Shown: positions 1-12,944, counted from the stretch's first letter. The stretch: DNA of 64,000 nucleotides from Clostridium formicaceticum (GCF_001854185.1 NZ_CP017603.1:682001-746000); one strand, 5' to 3'. The notes: generated by a model from the sequence alone, not told the origin. Translations and numbers: made by a program.

Positions 1-226
1 CATCTCTTCTTCCAGTAATTCGAACCCTTATAGTATAATCTATATCGCCCTTTATAACCAAACCATTTTGTCGCATCTCTTCAACATTAACAAACTCCAC
101 TGGAATATTTTGTTCATCTCTAGTGATTCTAGGGTTAATTTCACTCATAACATACACCCATATAGTCAAGGCAAAAAGAATGGAGACTATTTTAGCCATT
201 AGATTTTTACGTTTAAAAATATTCAT
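1..226 (-). CDS. cdaR: YbbR-domain protein CdaR, N-terminal part (runs off left edge)
   Basis: About 75 N-terminal residues are visible. They hold a short cytoplasmic start rich in Lys and Arg, one membrane segment (around residues 10-28, with IVSILFALTIWVYV), then the beginning of an extracytoplasmic YbbR-type domain (IPVEFVN, then a VRITGRR strand). The ATG overlaps the stop codon of cdaA in an ATGA, so the two are translationally coupled. In Firmicutes CdaR is a membrane-anchored partner that modulates the diadenylate cyclase CdaA, usually followed by glmM; that gene would lie outside this window. The identification rests on the anchor, the partial domain and the operon position. The remaining YbbR repeats cannot be seen. 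Confidence 0.88.
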   Translation of the reverse strand, partial: MNIFKRKNLMAKIVSILFALTIWVYVMSEINPRITRDEQNIPVEFVNVEEMRQNGLVIKGDIDYTIRVRITGRRD

Positions 227-1047
227 CTCTTATGCCTCCATTTTAACTTTAAAAATTGCCATTGTTTGTTTTCAGTTGGCCTAAAGCTATTAATTAATAT
301 CTTTCTAAGAGTATTGGCATCTAAAAATCTTGTTAATTCACCATTTTCAGCTATAGAGATAGCACCTGTTTCTTCTGACACAATGACTACAATAGCATCC
401 GAACGCTCTGTAATCCCCAAACCCGCTCTATGTCTAGTGCCTAAGTCTTTGCTAAGATAATTGCTTTCCGTTAAAGGTAAAAAACAGCCTGCTGCTAGGA
501 CTTGACTTTTTCGGATAACAACTGCACCATCGTGTAATGGGGTATTAGGCATAAATATGTTAATGAGTAATCCTCTAGAAATTTTACCATTAATTTGTGT
601 TCCTGTTTCTACCACTTCGTTTAATCCTGTCTCTTTTTCTAAAACCAAGAGAGCACCAATTTTTTGTCTTGATAGAGATCCCGTGGCTTCTACGATTTCC
701 TCTGCCATCATATCAATTTCTTCATGTTCGATATCTACAATTGATTTTGTGAGAAATTTTGTTCTACCTATGTATTCTAAAGCCCTACGCATCTCAGGTT
801 GAAATACAATTAATAGCGCAATTAATCCTACTGTCATGGTATTTCTTAATATCCAGTTTATAGCATGAAGTTGTAGCCATTCACTTAATTGCGTTGCTAG
901 AAGCAAAACTACAATACCTTTTATAAGTTGCTCGGCTCTGGTTTCTCTTATCAGCATGTATAATTTATAAAATGCAAAGGCTACAATAGCCATATCAGCT
1001 ATATCCTTCATGCCAATGTTTCTAAATATCTCTATCAAATCCTGCAT
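223..1047 (-). CDS. cdaA: Diadenylate cyclase CdaA (membrane-bound c-di-AMP synthase)
   Basis: The protein makes c-di-AMP from two ATP, a second messenger controlling potassium and osmotic homeostasis and cell-wall integrity. Three hydrophobic segments fill the first 85 residues, followed by a short linker and a DisA_N catalytic domain. The catalytic DGA triplet (PLHDGAVVI, near residue 173) and the RHR motif of the ATP site (TRHRAGLGI, near 205) are both intact. A GTG three codons upstream (1056) is also open, but the ATG at 1047 has the better-spaced Shine-Dalgarno (AGAGGT), giving about 274 residues, the normal CdaA length. It is the first visible gene of a cdaA-cdaR operon. The region upstream is a long non-coding stretch that must contain its promoter. 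Confidence 0.95.
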   Translation of the reverse strand: MQDLIEIFRNIGMKDIADMAIVAFAFYKLYMLIRETRAEQLIKGIVVLLLATQLSEWLQLHAINWILRNTMTVGLIALLIVFQPEMRRALEYIGRTKFLTKSIVDIEHEEIDMMAEEIVEATGSLSRQKIGALLVLEKETGLNEVVETGTQINGKISRGLLINIFMPNTPLHDGAVVIRKSQVLAAGCFLPLTESNYLSKDLGTRHRAGLGITERSDAIVVIVSEETGAISIAENGELTRFLDANTLRKILINSFRPTENKQWQFLKLKWRHKR

Positions 1048-1079
1048 CCCAAACACCTCTTGATTCCTTCTTCTATATT

Positions 1080-1262
1080 TTGAAAACCTTTTTGATGACT
1101 TATAGCTATATCTCTATAAATCTTAATATGCGAAATATTATTTTTATATACTTACCTGCATCTTATAACAAAGAACGAAACCGTAGAGCCTTTCTGCTAA
1201 AATCCAAATGCAAAAGCCCATATCTATATATTTCCATGTGCTATAGAAAAAACCCTTCTTAA
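1080..1262. repeat. Possible degenerate copy of a palindromic intergenic element (family A)
   Basis: No convincing gene lies in 1057-1694. This part is AT-rich and shares the 12-mer CGAAACCGTAGA and surrounding TATCTCTATA-type ends with the much cleaner palindrome at 55912-56072. I treat it as a decayed relative. It may also contain the cdaA promoter on the minus strand, which I could not pin down. Confidence 0.35.
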
Positions 1263-1350
1263 TTATCTATAGGAAATTATATTTATTTCGCATTTATCTT
1301 ATGTATGTTTCATAAATCACTTTTCTTCCTCTTCAATATAGATATACATC

Positions 1351-1441
1351 TATAAAATGAGATTTAATTCAGGGGAAGTTTTTACTCCCGCTGAATTGTA
1401 GCCAAATTTAAAGACTTATACCTATATTATAAAGTCTTTAT
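1351..1441. repeat. Intergenic hairpin repeat (family B), copy 1
   Basis: A hairpin with arms TTCAGGGGAAGT and ACTCCCGCTGAA around a T-rich loop is followed by ATTGTAGCCAAATTTAAAGACTTA and a second small inverted repeat (TAAAGACTT / AAGTCTTTA at 1410-1441). Related copies lie at 33332-33384 (right half only) and 51174-51235. The arrangement suggests a dispersed structured element rather than a simple terminator. Confidence 0.55.
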
Positions 1442-1487
1442 ATGCATTTTTGAATCACTTTTAGTAAAATCCTACTCTAGAAGCATT

Positions 1488-1602
1488 TAAAAATTACTTT
1501 TTTTCTATTAGCCACATCAATCCTATAGTAGAAAAATATAAGGACTATCTACATAAGGACAGCCCTTATTACTATTATAGTCAAAAAAGTAATTTTTTAC
1601 AT
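1488..1602. repeat. Imperfect palindrome of about 115 bp
   Basis: The ends AAAAATTACTTTTTT (near 1489) and AAAAAAGTAATTTTT (near 1587) are inverted repeats. They enclose a second inner inverted pair around AAGGACTATC and AGCCCTTATTA. It sits about 90 bp upstream of the BON-protein gene. It is non-coding, and its function is unknown. Confidence 0.5.
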
Positions 1603-1694
1603 ATCCTCTGTAGGTTTTTATTAAGTTTTAAAACATATTTTCAATGATTTGAGATAAACTAAACATAAACCATATTAAAGAGAGGGAGATCAAT

Positions 1695-2396
1695 ATGTCA
1701 AATTCAGGAAACAACAAACGTAAAAATGTAATTATTGATGATAAAGTCCCTACAAAAGATCAATTAATCGTAGATTATATAAAAGATCAATTAGAAGAAA
1801 AAATGGAAGAAAGTGCAATGGATATTAATGTATTTTGCAAAGATGGTTATGTGCACATGTCTGGTATGGTAGATGTCTTAGCAGAAAAGAAATTTGCTGA
1901 AGATACCGCTTCAAAAATACCAGGGGTAAGAAAAATAGAAAATAAAATCACAATAGCAATGGATAGTAATATCACGGATAAACATATTGAAAAAGAAGTA
2001 ATAGACAAACTTAACCATGGTAGTGAAAACACCGTAGGCATAGGTGCAAAAGTAGAAAAAGGCGTGGTAAGTCTTATGGGTCATGTAGATACGCTAAAGG
2101 ATTGTCATACTGCTATGCATTTAGTCAGAGAAGTTCGAGGTGTGAAAGATGTTGTAAATAATATTAATATTACTAGTCATAGAAAGTATAGTGATGATGC
2201 CATCAGTAATAAAATTCTTCAGGAGTATAGCAAATCTCCCTTAGACTATAGAGATATTACTAGAAGAGTATCCGATGGAGAAGTAACTTTATCTGGAACA
2301 TTAGATAGCCATCAAGATATTGAGCTGGCAAAAGAGATAACCATGGGTATAGAAGGCGTCATCAAAGTAAGGAACAACATTCAACTAAGAAAGTGA
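1695..2396 (+). CDS. Triple BON-domain protein
   Basis: A 233-residue soluble protein without signal peptide or membrane segment. After a charged N-terminus of about 20 residues it has three consecutive BON domains (roughly 22-88, 93-162 and 168-232). Each shows the family pattern of a helix, a G-x-V/H-L/M-S/M-G strand (YVHMSGMVD, VVSLMGHVD, EVTLSGTLD) and a closing G-V-x-x-V-x-N-x-I segment. BON domains occur in osmotic-shock and membrane- or phospholipid-associated proteins such as OsmY, but a purely cytoplasmic triple-BON protein has no defined activity. The start is supported by GAGGGAG seven bases upstream of the ATG. It is monocistronic, closed by a strong terminator. Expression control is not evident. 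Confidence 0.85.
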   Translation: MSNSGNNKRKNVIIDDKVPTKDQLIVDYIKDQLEEKMEESAMDINVFCKDGYVHMSGMVDVLAEKKFAEDTASKIPGVRKIENKITIAMDSNITDKHIEKEVIDKLNHGSENTVGIGAKVEKGVVSLMGHVDTLKDCHTAMHLVREVRGVKDVVNNINITSHRKYSDDAISNKILQEYSKSPLDYRDITRRVSDGEVTLSGTLDSHQDIELAKEITMGIEGVIKVRNNIQLRK

Positions 2397-2410
2397 ATTT
2401 CATTGAAATC

Positions 2411-2447
2411 AGCTGAGAAACTTTTATGTTTCTCAGCTCTATTTTTT
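2411..2447 (+). terminator. Rho-independent terminator of the BON gene
   Basis: A perfect 11-bp stem (AGCTGAGAAAC / GTTTCTCAGCT) with a six-base loop, followed by CTATTTTTTG. Confidence 0.93.
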
Positions 2448-2468
2448 GTATATTTATAAAAAAAAAAC

Positions 2469-2497
2469 TTGCATATTTATTCACTATTGCTTATAAT
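2469..2497 (+). promoter_or_regulatory. argG promoter with overlapping Arg-box-like operator
   Basis: TTGCAT and TATAAT are separated by 17 bp, 40 bp upstream of the argG start. Positions 2470-2483 (TGCATATTTATTCA) read on the other strand as TGAATAAATATGCA, close to the ArgR/AhrC half-site palindrome (TGAAT-N4-ATTCA). It overlaps the -35 box, as expected for repression by arginine. Binding is inferred from sequence resemblance only. Confidence 0.65.
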
Positions 2498-2536
2498 TAT
2501 ATCTATAACAATTGATTTTTATGGAGGGGTTATTAT

Positions 2537-3772
2537 ATGAAAAAAGAAAAAGTTGTTTTAGCATATTCTGGGGGTTTAGATACATCTGTTATTTTAAAAT
2601 GGTTAGAAAATACTTATCAATATGAAGTAATTGCTGTTTGCATTAATGTTGGCCAAGAAGAAGACTTTGATGCTATTAAGCAAAAAGCATTGAATACTGG
2701 GGCAATTAAGTCTTATGTGTTAGATGTAACAGAAGAATTTATTACTGACTATATTTACCCTACCCTTAAGGCAGGAGCTATTTATGAAGATGATTACTTA
2801 TTAGGCACTTCTTTTGCAAGACCTCTAATTGCTAAAAAATTGGTAGAAATTGCTGAAAATGAAGGTGCAGTGGCTATTGCTCACGGTGCTACAGGGAAAG
2901 GTAATGATCAAGTACGCTTTGAAGCTTCTATTAAAGCATTAAATCCATATATTAAATTGATTGCACCTTGGCGTGTTTGGGACTTAAAATCTAGAGAAGA
3001 TTGTATCGAATATGCTTTAAAAAATGATATTCCTATTCCTGTTACTAAAAAAGATATCTATAGCCGTGACAGCAACATATGGCACATTAGCCATGAAGGT
3101 GGTAATTTAGAAAATCCTTGGAATGAACATGATGACACGATTTATAAACTATCCGTTTCTCCTGAAAACGCGCCGGACACTCCTGCCTATGTAGAAATAC
3201 AGTTTGATGCTGGTATTCCAGTTGCAGTAGACGGTGTAAAGTATAATCCTGTAGAGCTTCTTACTGTGCTTAATAAGGCTGCTGGGGCTCATGGCGTTGG
3301 TATTATTGATATTGTTGAAAACAGACTTGTAGGAATGAAATCCCGTGGTGTCTATGAAACACCAGGCGGTACCCTATTATTTGAAGCACATAAAGCATTA
3401 GAAAAGCTAACATTAGACAGGGCAACTATGAGCTTTAAAAAAGGTGTTTCTGAAAAGTATGCACAATTAGTTTATGATGGCCTTTGGTTTACACCTTTAA
3501 GAGAAGCTTTAGATCAATTTGTAAATAGTACACAGCAGTGTGTAACTGGTGTTGTTAAATTAAAGTTGTATAAAGGTAGTTGTTCAGCAGTAGCATCCAC
3601 ATCACCTTACTCTCTGTATAACGAAGAATTTGTTACCTTTGGGGAAGATGACGTTTATAATCAGCAAGATGCTGAAGGTTTCATTAATCTATTTGCTTTA
3701 CCTTTAACAATACGTGCTCTAATGAATCATAACAAAGATGATAAGAACAAAACAGATAAAAAGGTTATATAA
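2537..3772 (+). CDS. argG: Argininosuccinate synthase
   Basis: Joins citrulline and aspartate at the expense of ATP (to AMP and PPi) to give argininosuccinate, the penultimate step of arginine synthesis. The N-type ATP pyrophosphatase loop [10 protein letters not shown] is at residues 9-18. The family blocks [14 protein letters not shown] and APWR also follow at the expected places. Length 411 is normal, with a short Lys/Asp-rich C-terminal tail. GGAGGGG lies eight bases before the ATG. The usual partner argH is not adjacent; the gene is flanked by its own promoter and terminator, so it is a single-gene unit here and argH must be elsewhere. Confidence 0.97.
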   Translation: MKKEKVVLAYSGGLDTSVILKWLENTYQYEVIAVCINVGQEEDFDAIKQKALNTGAIKSYVLDVTEEFITDYIYPTLKAGAIYEDDYLLGTSFARPLIAKKLVEIAENEGAVAIAHGATGKGNDQVRFEASIKALNPYIKLIAPWRVWDLKSREDCIEYALKNDIPIPVTKKDIYSRDSNIWHISHEGGNLENPWNEHDDTIYKLSVSPENAPDTPAYVEIQFDAGIPVAVDGVKYNPVELLTVLNKAAGAHGVGIIDIVENRLVGMKSRGVYETPGGTLLFEAHKALEKLTLDRATMSFKKGVSEKYAQLVYDGLWFTPLREALDQFVNSTQQCVTGVVKLKLYKGSCSAVASTSPYSLYNEEFVTFGEDDVYNQQDAEGFINLFALPLTIRALMNHNKDDKNKTDKKVI

Positions 3773-3805
3773 ATATAGCGGAGGTTTTTCCTCCGCTATA
3801 TTTTT
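3773..3805 (+). terminator. argG terminator
   Basis: A 12-bp stem ATATAGCGGAGG / CCTCCGCTATAT with a five-T loop, then TTTTT. Its right end abuts the stop codon of the convergent gene at 3804, which has only a weak T-run in its own direction. Confidence 0.93.
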
Positions 3806-4886
3806 AGTTTACTTCTTGAGCTTTTTCTATATTAATTAGAACCTCTTCAATATATCTTTGATCAACAACTCTTTCAAAACTCCTAAGTCCTGCTAGTTTG
3901 AAACCATGTTTATCAGCTAATCTAGTGATTTCATCTACTTTAGCTATATCCATATCTCTTCCTAAGCTAAAGTTCTCATAACGCTTTTCCAGCGTTAATA
4001 TCATGGTTTCAGCCATACAAGCATAAGATAAGCCCGCCGGGAATCCAAAGTTGAAGTTAAAATCTACACCTTTAGGTACTTCTATAACTCCCCCTTCTAT
4101 TACCAAGACATCTCTTCTCATTTCCTGCACTTTTTTAGAAACGTCTCTAGGTCTTGCTACATCACAAACCACTGCCCCAGATTTGATATCCCCTGGAGAA
4201 ATTATTTCTTCTATACTACTGGTTACAGTAATAACAGCATCAGCATTAGCTATCCCTTTATTTATGCTTGTACTACAGTCAATGTCAATTTCCCCATATT
4301 TTTTAATAAAACCAGCCTTCAACTCTTCTAATCTCTTTAAATCTCTACCTATTAAAATAATCTTCTTACTATCTCTACAAGCCAGTTCGGCACATACTCT
4401 TCCTATCGAGCCATTGGCACCTACAATTGCAACTTCACTCTCTTGAATTTTTCTGCCTAATAATCTTGAAGCCTCCTTCGTAGCCTCAAAAGCAGCCGCT
4501 ACTGTATAGGTATTGCCACTAGTAACAGCAATATTTAAGTTTTTTGCAACAGTTATTCCGCCATCTCCCACTACGGAGGTATAGGCGCCTAATCCTAAAA
4601 TCTTGGCTCCTAATTTCTCTGCAATCTTTCCTGCATCAATTATTTTTTTTATTACTTTTTTTTCATCTAATTGTATCATCATTTTCGTTGTTAACGGAAC
4701 GCCTATAAACCATCCCTCAGCTTCAGCATACGCACTTTTTAGATTAGTAATTTGTGAGATATTTAAGGGAGGTATTTTGCTTATCATTGTCTCTACAAAC
4801 TTTTGTGGTAGATACTTTAACCCCTTATATTTTCGATAGATATCCTCTAGCTCAATAGGGTGTATTAAAAACACAAATTTTTCCAT
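3804..4886 (-). CDS. Homologue of cyanobacterial long-chain acyl-ACP reductase (Rossmann oxidoreductase)
   Basis: A 360-residue NAD(P)-dependent oxidoreductase. The N-terminal third contains GLGAYTSVVGDGG (98-110). A Rossmann loop GANGSIGR is at 156-163, followed by LIGRDLKRL. The C-terminal region has FNFGFPAGLSYACMAET with Cys290, then ENFSLGR. This order and the Cys in ACMAET match acyl-ACP reductase (AAR), where the equivalent Cys forms the thioester intermediate. AAR reduces fatty acyl-ACP or acyl-CoA to aldehyde. Automatic annotation often calls such proteins shikimate/quinate dehydrogenase-like. Only five bases separate it from the upstream aminotransferase, so they form one operon. 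The true substrate is unknown: a different acyl thioester or semialdehyde is possible. The family assignment is firmer than the function. Confidence 0.78.
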   Translation of the reverse strand: MEKFVFLIHPIELEDIYRKYKGLKYLPQKFVETMISKIPPLNISQITNLKSAYAEAEGWFIGVPLTTKMMIQLDEKKVIKKIIDAGKIAEKLGAKILGLGAYTSVVGDGGITVAKNLNIAVTSGNTYTVAAAFEATKEASRLLGRKIQESEVAIVGANGSIGRVCAELACRDSKKIILIGRDLKRLEELKAGFIKKYGEIDIDCSTSINKGIANADAVITVTSSIEEIISPGDIKSGAVVCDVARPRDVSKKVQEMRRDVLVIEGGVIEVPKGVDFNFNFGFPAGLSYACMAETMILTLEKRYENFSLGRDMDIAKVDEITRLADKHGFKLAGLRSFERVVDQRYIEEVLINIEKAQEVN

Positions 4887-4891
4887 AATTT

Positions 4892-6289
4892 TTATCTCCT
4901 AAAAGTAGATTGAAAAATATTTTTTACATTATTTATTACTAATCCTGTCATCCCCTTATATTTTTCAAGAGTAGCTTCTAAAGCCCTTATAAATACATCA
5001 ATTTCCTCATAGGATATGATCAACGGTGGCTCGATGCGGATAACATTTGGATTATTTAATGTATAGGCTGTGATAATTTTATGTTGGTTCAATAGCTCCG
5101 TAGCAACCAATCCTCCTGTATATTCTTCCAGCATCTCTGCGGTCTTTCCCTTTATAAATTTATTTAGTATGTAATGGTCTTTTATAGATTGAAATTCAAG
5201 ACCAAGCATCAATCCTTTTCCTCTTACTTCCCTTAGTAACGGATATCTTTCTTTTAAGTCATATAGTTTTTCTAAAAAATATTCTCCTTTTTTCCCTGCT
5301 TCCGCAAGTAGATTAGCTTCACATATATATTCAATAGTTGCTATCCCAGCTGTACACGCCCATGTATTTCCTCCAAAAGTAGAGGTATGTAATAAGCACT
5401 TTTCTAAACTTCCATAGGCCTTGTTCCATATTTCTTCAGATGTAATATATGCACCAATGGGCATAATCCCTCCTCCCAAGGATTTTGCCATACATAATAT
5501 ATCTGGTTTCACATTCTCTTCATCGCAAGCAAACCAATATCCAGTTCTTCCAAAGCCTGTTTGAACCTCATCAGCTATTAACAATACATTATACTGCTTG
5601 CATAACGCCTCTACTTTCTTTAAATAACCCTTCGGAGGAAGGATTATGCCTCCTTCACCTTGTATTGGTTCTACTATAAAACCTGCGATATCCTTATGCT
5701 TTTTAAATACATCTTCCAAAGCAGTAATGTCTCCATAAGAGACCTCCTCAGCTAAGGGTACTAAGGGACCGAAAAATTTTTTATACTTATTTCGGCCTGT
5801 CACAGAAAGAGCTCCCATTGATTTACCATGAAAAGAACCTTCGCAGTAAATAATTCTTGATTTTCCAGTAGCAATTTTAGCAAGTTTCAATGCTCCCTCT
5901 ACAGCCTCAGCCCCACTGTTACAAAAAAAAGTATGCTGCAAATTTCCTGGACTAATCATGGCTAGATTTCTTGCTAGTGCTGTAGTAATTGGATTGATAG
6001 CTGTCTGCAACAAGTTAGGGTTTTCTATCACTTTTTGTATTTTATTTATAACAAAATCATTATTATGTCCTATGTTTAAAGCCCCATAGGCACCCAAAAA
6101 ATCTATATATTCTTCTCCTTGATCGTCCCATACTTTCATGCCCTTGGCTTTTTTAAAGTGTTTATTTAATCCTAATAAACTTAAAAGATTTGCTAGTTGC
6201 GGATTTGCATACTGTCTATACTGTACGTTAGTTTCTTCTCCTTCTAAAAAAAGTGCTTCTTCGAGTGAAGTTAGTTTTTTCTTTTCCAT
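4892..6289 (-). CDS. Class III PLP-dependent aminotransferase (putrescine/ornithine-type)
   Basis: A 465-residue fold-type I aminotransferase of the subgroup III that includes putrescine aminotransferase, ornithine aminotransferase and GABA transaminase. Visible motifs are the cofactor-phosphate turn NSGAEAVEGALKLA, the SFHGKSMGALS block, the PLP-ring DEVQTGFGRTG and the Schiff-base Lys in MAKSLGGG. About 40 extra N-terminal residues, as in YgjG, suggest a putrescine-like amine donor; that is inference. It is the first gene of a two-gene operon with the acyl-ACP-reductase-like protein. The ATG at 6289 follows an in-frame TAG and has only a modest AGAAGG Shine-Dalgarno ten bases away. The pair could interconvert an aldehyde and an amine. 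Confidence 0.87.
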   Translation of the reverse strand: MEKKKLTSLEEALFLEGEETNVQYRQYANPQLANLLSLLGLNKHFKKAKGMKVWDDQGEEYIDFLGAYGALNIGHNNDFVINKIQKVIENPNLLQTAINPITTALARNLAMISPGNLQHTFFCNSGAEAVEGALKLAKIATGKSRIIYCEGSFHGKSMGALSVTGRNKYKKFFGPLVPLAEEVSYGDITALEDVFKKHKDIAGFIVEPIQGEGGIILPPKGYLKKVEALCKQYNVLLIADEVQTGFGRTGYWFACDEENVKPDILCMAKSLGGGIMPIGAYITSEEIWNKAYGSLEKCLLHTSTFGGNTWACTAGIATIEYICEANLLAEAGKKGEYFLEKLYDLKERYPLLREVRGKGLMLGLEFQSIKDHYILNKFIKGKTAEMLEEYTGGLVATELLNQHKIITAYTLNNPNVIRIEPPLIISYEEIDVFIRALEATLEKYKGMTGLVINNVKNIFQSTFRR

Positions 6290-6413
6290 GCTAATAAAAC
6301 CTTCTATATGAATCCCTCCCTACCATGAGTATTGAAACTAGGTGTATAAAGTTTCTTTAATTATAATTTTTTCCACATATTAACTAGCTTATACACACAC
6401 CACCTTCAGAGCA

Positions 6414-6449
6414 TAAAAAAAGACAATGATCAATGATCATTGTCTTTTC
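6414..6449 (-). terminator. Terminator of tRNA cluster A / rrn1
   Basis: On the minus strand the stem AAAAGACAATGATCA / TGATCATTGTCTTTT is followed by TTTTTTATGC. A nearly identical hairpin closes cluster E at 33384-33416. Confidence 0.92.
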
Positions 6450-6456
6450 AAACGTA

Positions 6457-6539
6457 TGGTGCGGGTGGAGGGACTTGAACCCCCACGGTCGCCCGCTAGA
6501 TCCTAAGTCTAGTGCGTCTGCCAATTCCGCCACACCCGC
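6457..6539 (-). tRNA. tRNA-Leu(TAG)
   Basis: Class II tRNA with a long variable arm. The anticodon loop CTTAGGA gives UAG. CCA is encoded. Last gene of cluster A; identical copy at 33424-33506. Confidence 0.97.
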
Positions 6540-6558
6540 ATGTGTGTTATATATATTA

Positions 6559-6643
6559 TGGTGGAGGGAGAAGGATTCGAACCTTCGAAGTCGTCGACAA
6601 CAGATTTACAGTCTGCCCCCTTTGGCCACTCGGGAATCCCTCC
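6559..6643 (-). tRNA. tRNA-Tyr(GTA)
   Basis: Class II tRNA, anticodon GTA in CTGTAAA, CCA encoded. Identical copies at 13285-13369 and 33526-33610. Confidence 0.97.
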
Positions 6644-6646
6644 AGT

Positions 6647-6722
6647 TGGAGCTGGTGATGGGACTCGAACCCGCAACCTGCTGATTACAAATCAGCTGCT
6701 CTGCCAATTGAGCTACACCAGC
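6647..6722 (-). tRNA. tRNA-Thr(TGT)
   Basis: Anticodon TGT, acceptor GCTGGTG/CACCAGC, discriminator U, CCA encoded. Only three bases separate it from tRNA-Tyr. Confidence 0.97.
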
Positions 6723-6848
6723 AAGTTTATTAATAATGTTCTTAGCTTTTTCGCAACACATTTTACTTAAGTTGAACCATTGAAATGTGTTTCGAAACGC
6801 TAAGTAAGTGATCAACACAAAATCAAAGATTTTGGTTGTCTACTTATG
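6723..6848 (-). repeat. Structured 126-nt spacer inside tRNA cluster A
   Basis: The same spacer separates tRNA-Asp and tRNA-Thr in clusters B (13449-13572) and E (33690-33813). It holds an imperfect hairpin with AACACATTT / AAATGTGTT arms. It ends in the short AACACAAAATC-AAA-GATTTTGGTTGT palindrome that also occurs in the rRNA spacers. No tRNA or ORF is evident in it. Confidence 0.7.
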
Positions 6849-6925
6849 TGGCGACCTGGAAGGGACTCGAACCCTCGACCTCCAGCGTGACAGGCTGGCA
6901 TTCTAACCAACTGAACTACCAGGCC
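6849..6925 (-). tRNA. tRNA-Asp(GTC)
   Basis: Anticodon GTC, acceptor GGCCTGG/CCAGGTC, CCA encoded. Same allele at 13573-13649 and 33814-33890; a variant acceptor stem occurs at 20023. Confidence 0.97.
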
Positions 6926-6936
6926 GCGTATTTTCA

Positions 6937-7012
6937 TGGTGGGCGCAACAGGACTTGAACCTGTGACCCCCTGCTTGTAAGGCAGGTGCTCTCCCAGCTG
7001 AGCTATGCGCCC
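6937..7012 (-). tRNA. tRNA-Val(TAC)
   Basis: Anticodon TAC, CCA encoded. Identical copies at 13661, 27603 and 33902. Confidence 0.97.
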
Positions 7013-7019
7013 ATTTTTT

Positions 7020-7094
7020 TGGTGACCCCTAGGGGAATCGAACCCCTGTTACCGCCGTGAAAGGGCGGTGTCTTAACCGCTTGACCAAGGGGCC
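7020..7094 (-). tRNA. tRNA-Glu(TTC)
   Basis: Anticodon TTC, acceptor GGCCCCT paired with AGGGGTC including a G-U wobble, CCA encoded. Identical copies at 13743, 27686 and 33984. Confidence 0.97.
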
Positions 7095-7100
7095 AAAATA

Positions 7101-7177
7101 TGGTAGCGGCAACAGGAATCGAACCTGTGACCTTTCGGGTATGAACCGAACGCTCTAGCCAGCTGAGCTATGCCGCC
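7101..7177 (-). tRNA. tRNA-Met(CAT), elongator
   Basis: Anticodon CAT with a fully paired acceptor (GGCGGCA) and the sequence pattern of Bacillus elongator tRNA-Met. First tRNA after the rrn1 5S gene; identical copy at 20101. Confidence 0.94.
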
Positions 7178-7189
7178 AAACACAACTAT

Positions 7190-7303
7190 ATCGCAACGAC
7201 CTACTCTCCCAGGCAGCTTCCCGCCAAGTACCATCAGCGCTGAAGGGCTTAACTACTGTGTTCGGTATGGGAACAGGTGTGACCCCTTCGCTATTGTCAC
7301 GAT
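7190..7303 (-). rRNA. rrf: 5S rRNA (rrn1)
   Basis: Recognised from the conserved CCGAACACAGTAGTTAAG and TACTTGGCGGG blocks. The ends pair as ATCGTGAC/GTTGCGAT. Ends are accurate to a few bases. Confidence 0.95.
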
Positions 7304-7500
7304 ATTAAGTAGATGACCAAAATCTTTAATTTTGTGTCAGTCACTTAGTTAGAAATCGATTGATTCCTTTCCTTCTTTTCATCAGAAGGAATCATGAGAC
7401 TTTCTAACATCCTTTGTTGGTCACTTAGTTAGCTTATGACCTATGTCTTATTTAATTTGAGGTATTATTCCCTCAAAACTAAACAATGTATGAGTATATT
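7304..7500 (-). other. rrn1 23S-5S spacer
   Basis: Contains a palindromic ACCAAAATC-TTTA-ATTTTGTG repeat near 7306-7351, a hairpin with TTCCTTCT / AGAAGGAA arms, and AAAACTAAACAATG at 7475-7488. The latter pairs with CATTGTTTAGTTTT at 10597-10610, forming the RNase III processing stem of 23S. It lacks the roughly 60-bp GTTTCACGACGGATTTC hairpin insert present in the spacers of rrn2 to rrn5. Confidence 0.8.
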
Positions 7501-12328
<4,828 letters not shown>

Positions 12329-12745
12329 TAAAAGTATTGTAACCAAAATCTTTGATTTTGTGTTAGCTACTTTGTTAGAAATTTTATGTTTCGTTTCCTT
12401 TGGTTTTTTATCACTAAAGGAAACATAAAATTTATAACTTTCTTAATTTCTTACCTTCTAAAAATTCATCAGAATCTTTCAGGTTGCTGGCTTAATATCT
12501 ATACTGTTTAATTTTCAAAGACCTTTTTTTCTGCCGCCCTCGTTTGGCGACTTAACTACTATATCATACTTCGCTATCTTATGTCAACACTTTTTTAAAA
12601 AATTTCTTTTTCATCTGTGTCGAACTTTCTTCTTTCCTGTCACCCCTTGCTGGCGGCGACTTTTACTAATATATCAAACTTTTTTGCTCTTGTCAAGATG
12701 TATATGTCTGGCATTTTTTTCTAAATCTTCTAACAATAGCATTTA
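12329..12745 (-). promoter_or_regulatory. rrn1 leader with tandem promoters P1 and P2
   Basis: No gene. On the minus strand P1 is TTGACA-N17-TATATT (12668-12696) and P2 is TTGACA-N18-TATAGT (12558-12587). Both are followed by a similar AGTCGCC initial segment, suggesting duplication. Downstream come a boxA-like GGTCTTTGAAAATT, the 16S processing arm (12499-12515), and a strong hairpin built on AAATTTTATGTTTCC (the long leader type, shared with rrn2 and rrn5). Confidence 0.85.
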
Positions 12746-12777
12746 TAAAAAAACAACGATCATTTATCATTGTTTTG
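12746..12777 (-). terminator. Terminator of tRNA cluster B / rrn2
   Basis: On the minus strand AAACAATGAT pairs with ATCGTTGTTT around a five-base loop, followed by a T run. Related in sequence to the cluster A and E terminators. Confidence 0.85.
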
Positions 12778-12780
12778 TAA

Positions 12781-12856
12781 TGGTGCCCAGAGGCGGAATC
12801 GAACCACCGACACGGGGATTTTCAGTCCCCTGCTCTACCGACTGAGCTATCTGGGC
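12781..12856 (-). tRNA. tRNA-Phe(GAA)
   Basis: Anticodon GAA, acceptor GCCCAGA/TCTGGGC, CCA encoded. Last gene of cluster B; identical copy at 20205. Confidence 0.97.
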
Positions 12857-12864
12857 AAATTTAT

Positions 12865-12941
<77 letters not shown>

Positions 12942-12944
12942 TTA

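Noticed and set aside
6433-6818. Open reading frames across tRNA clusters giving peptides such as GVAQLAEQL
   Set aside because: These are translations of tRNA genes, a well-known annotation artefact.
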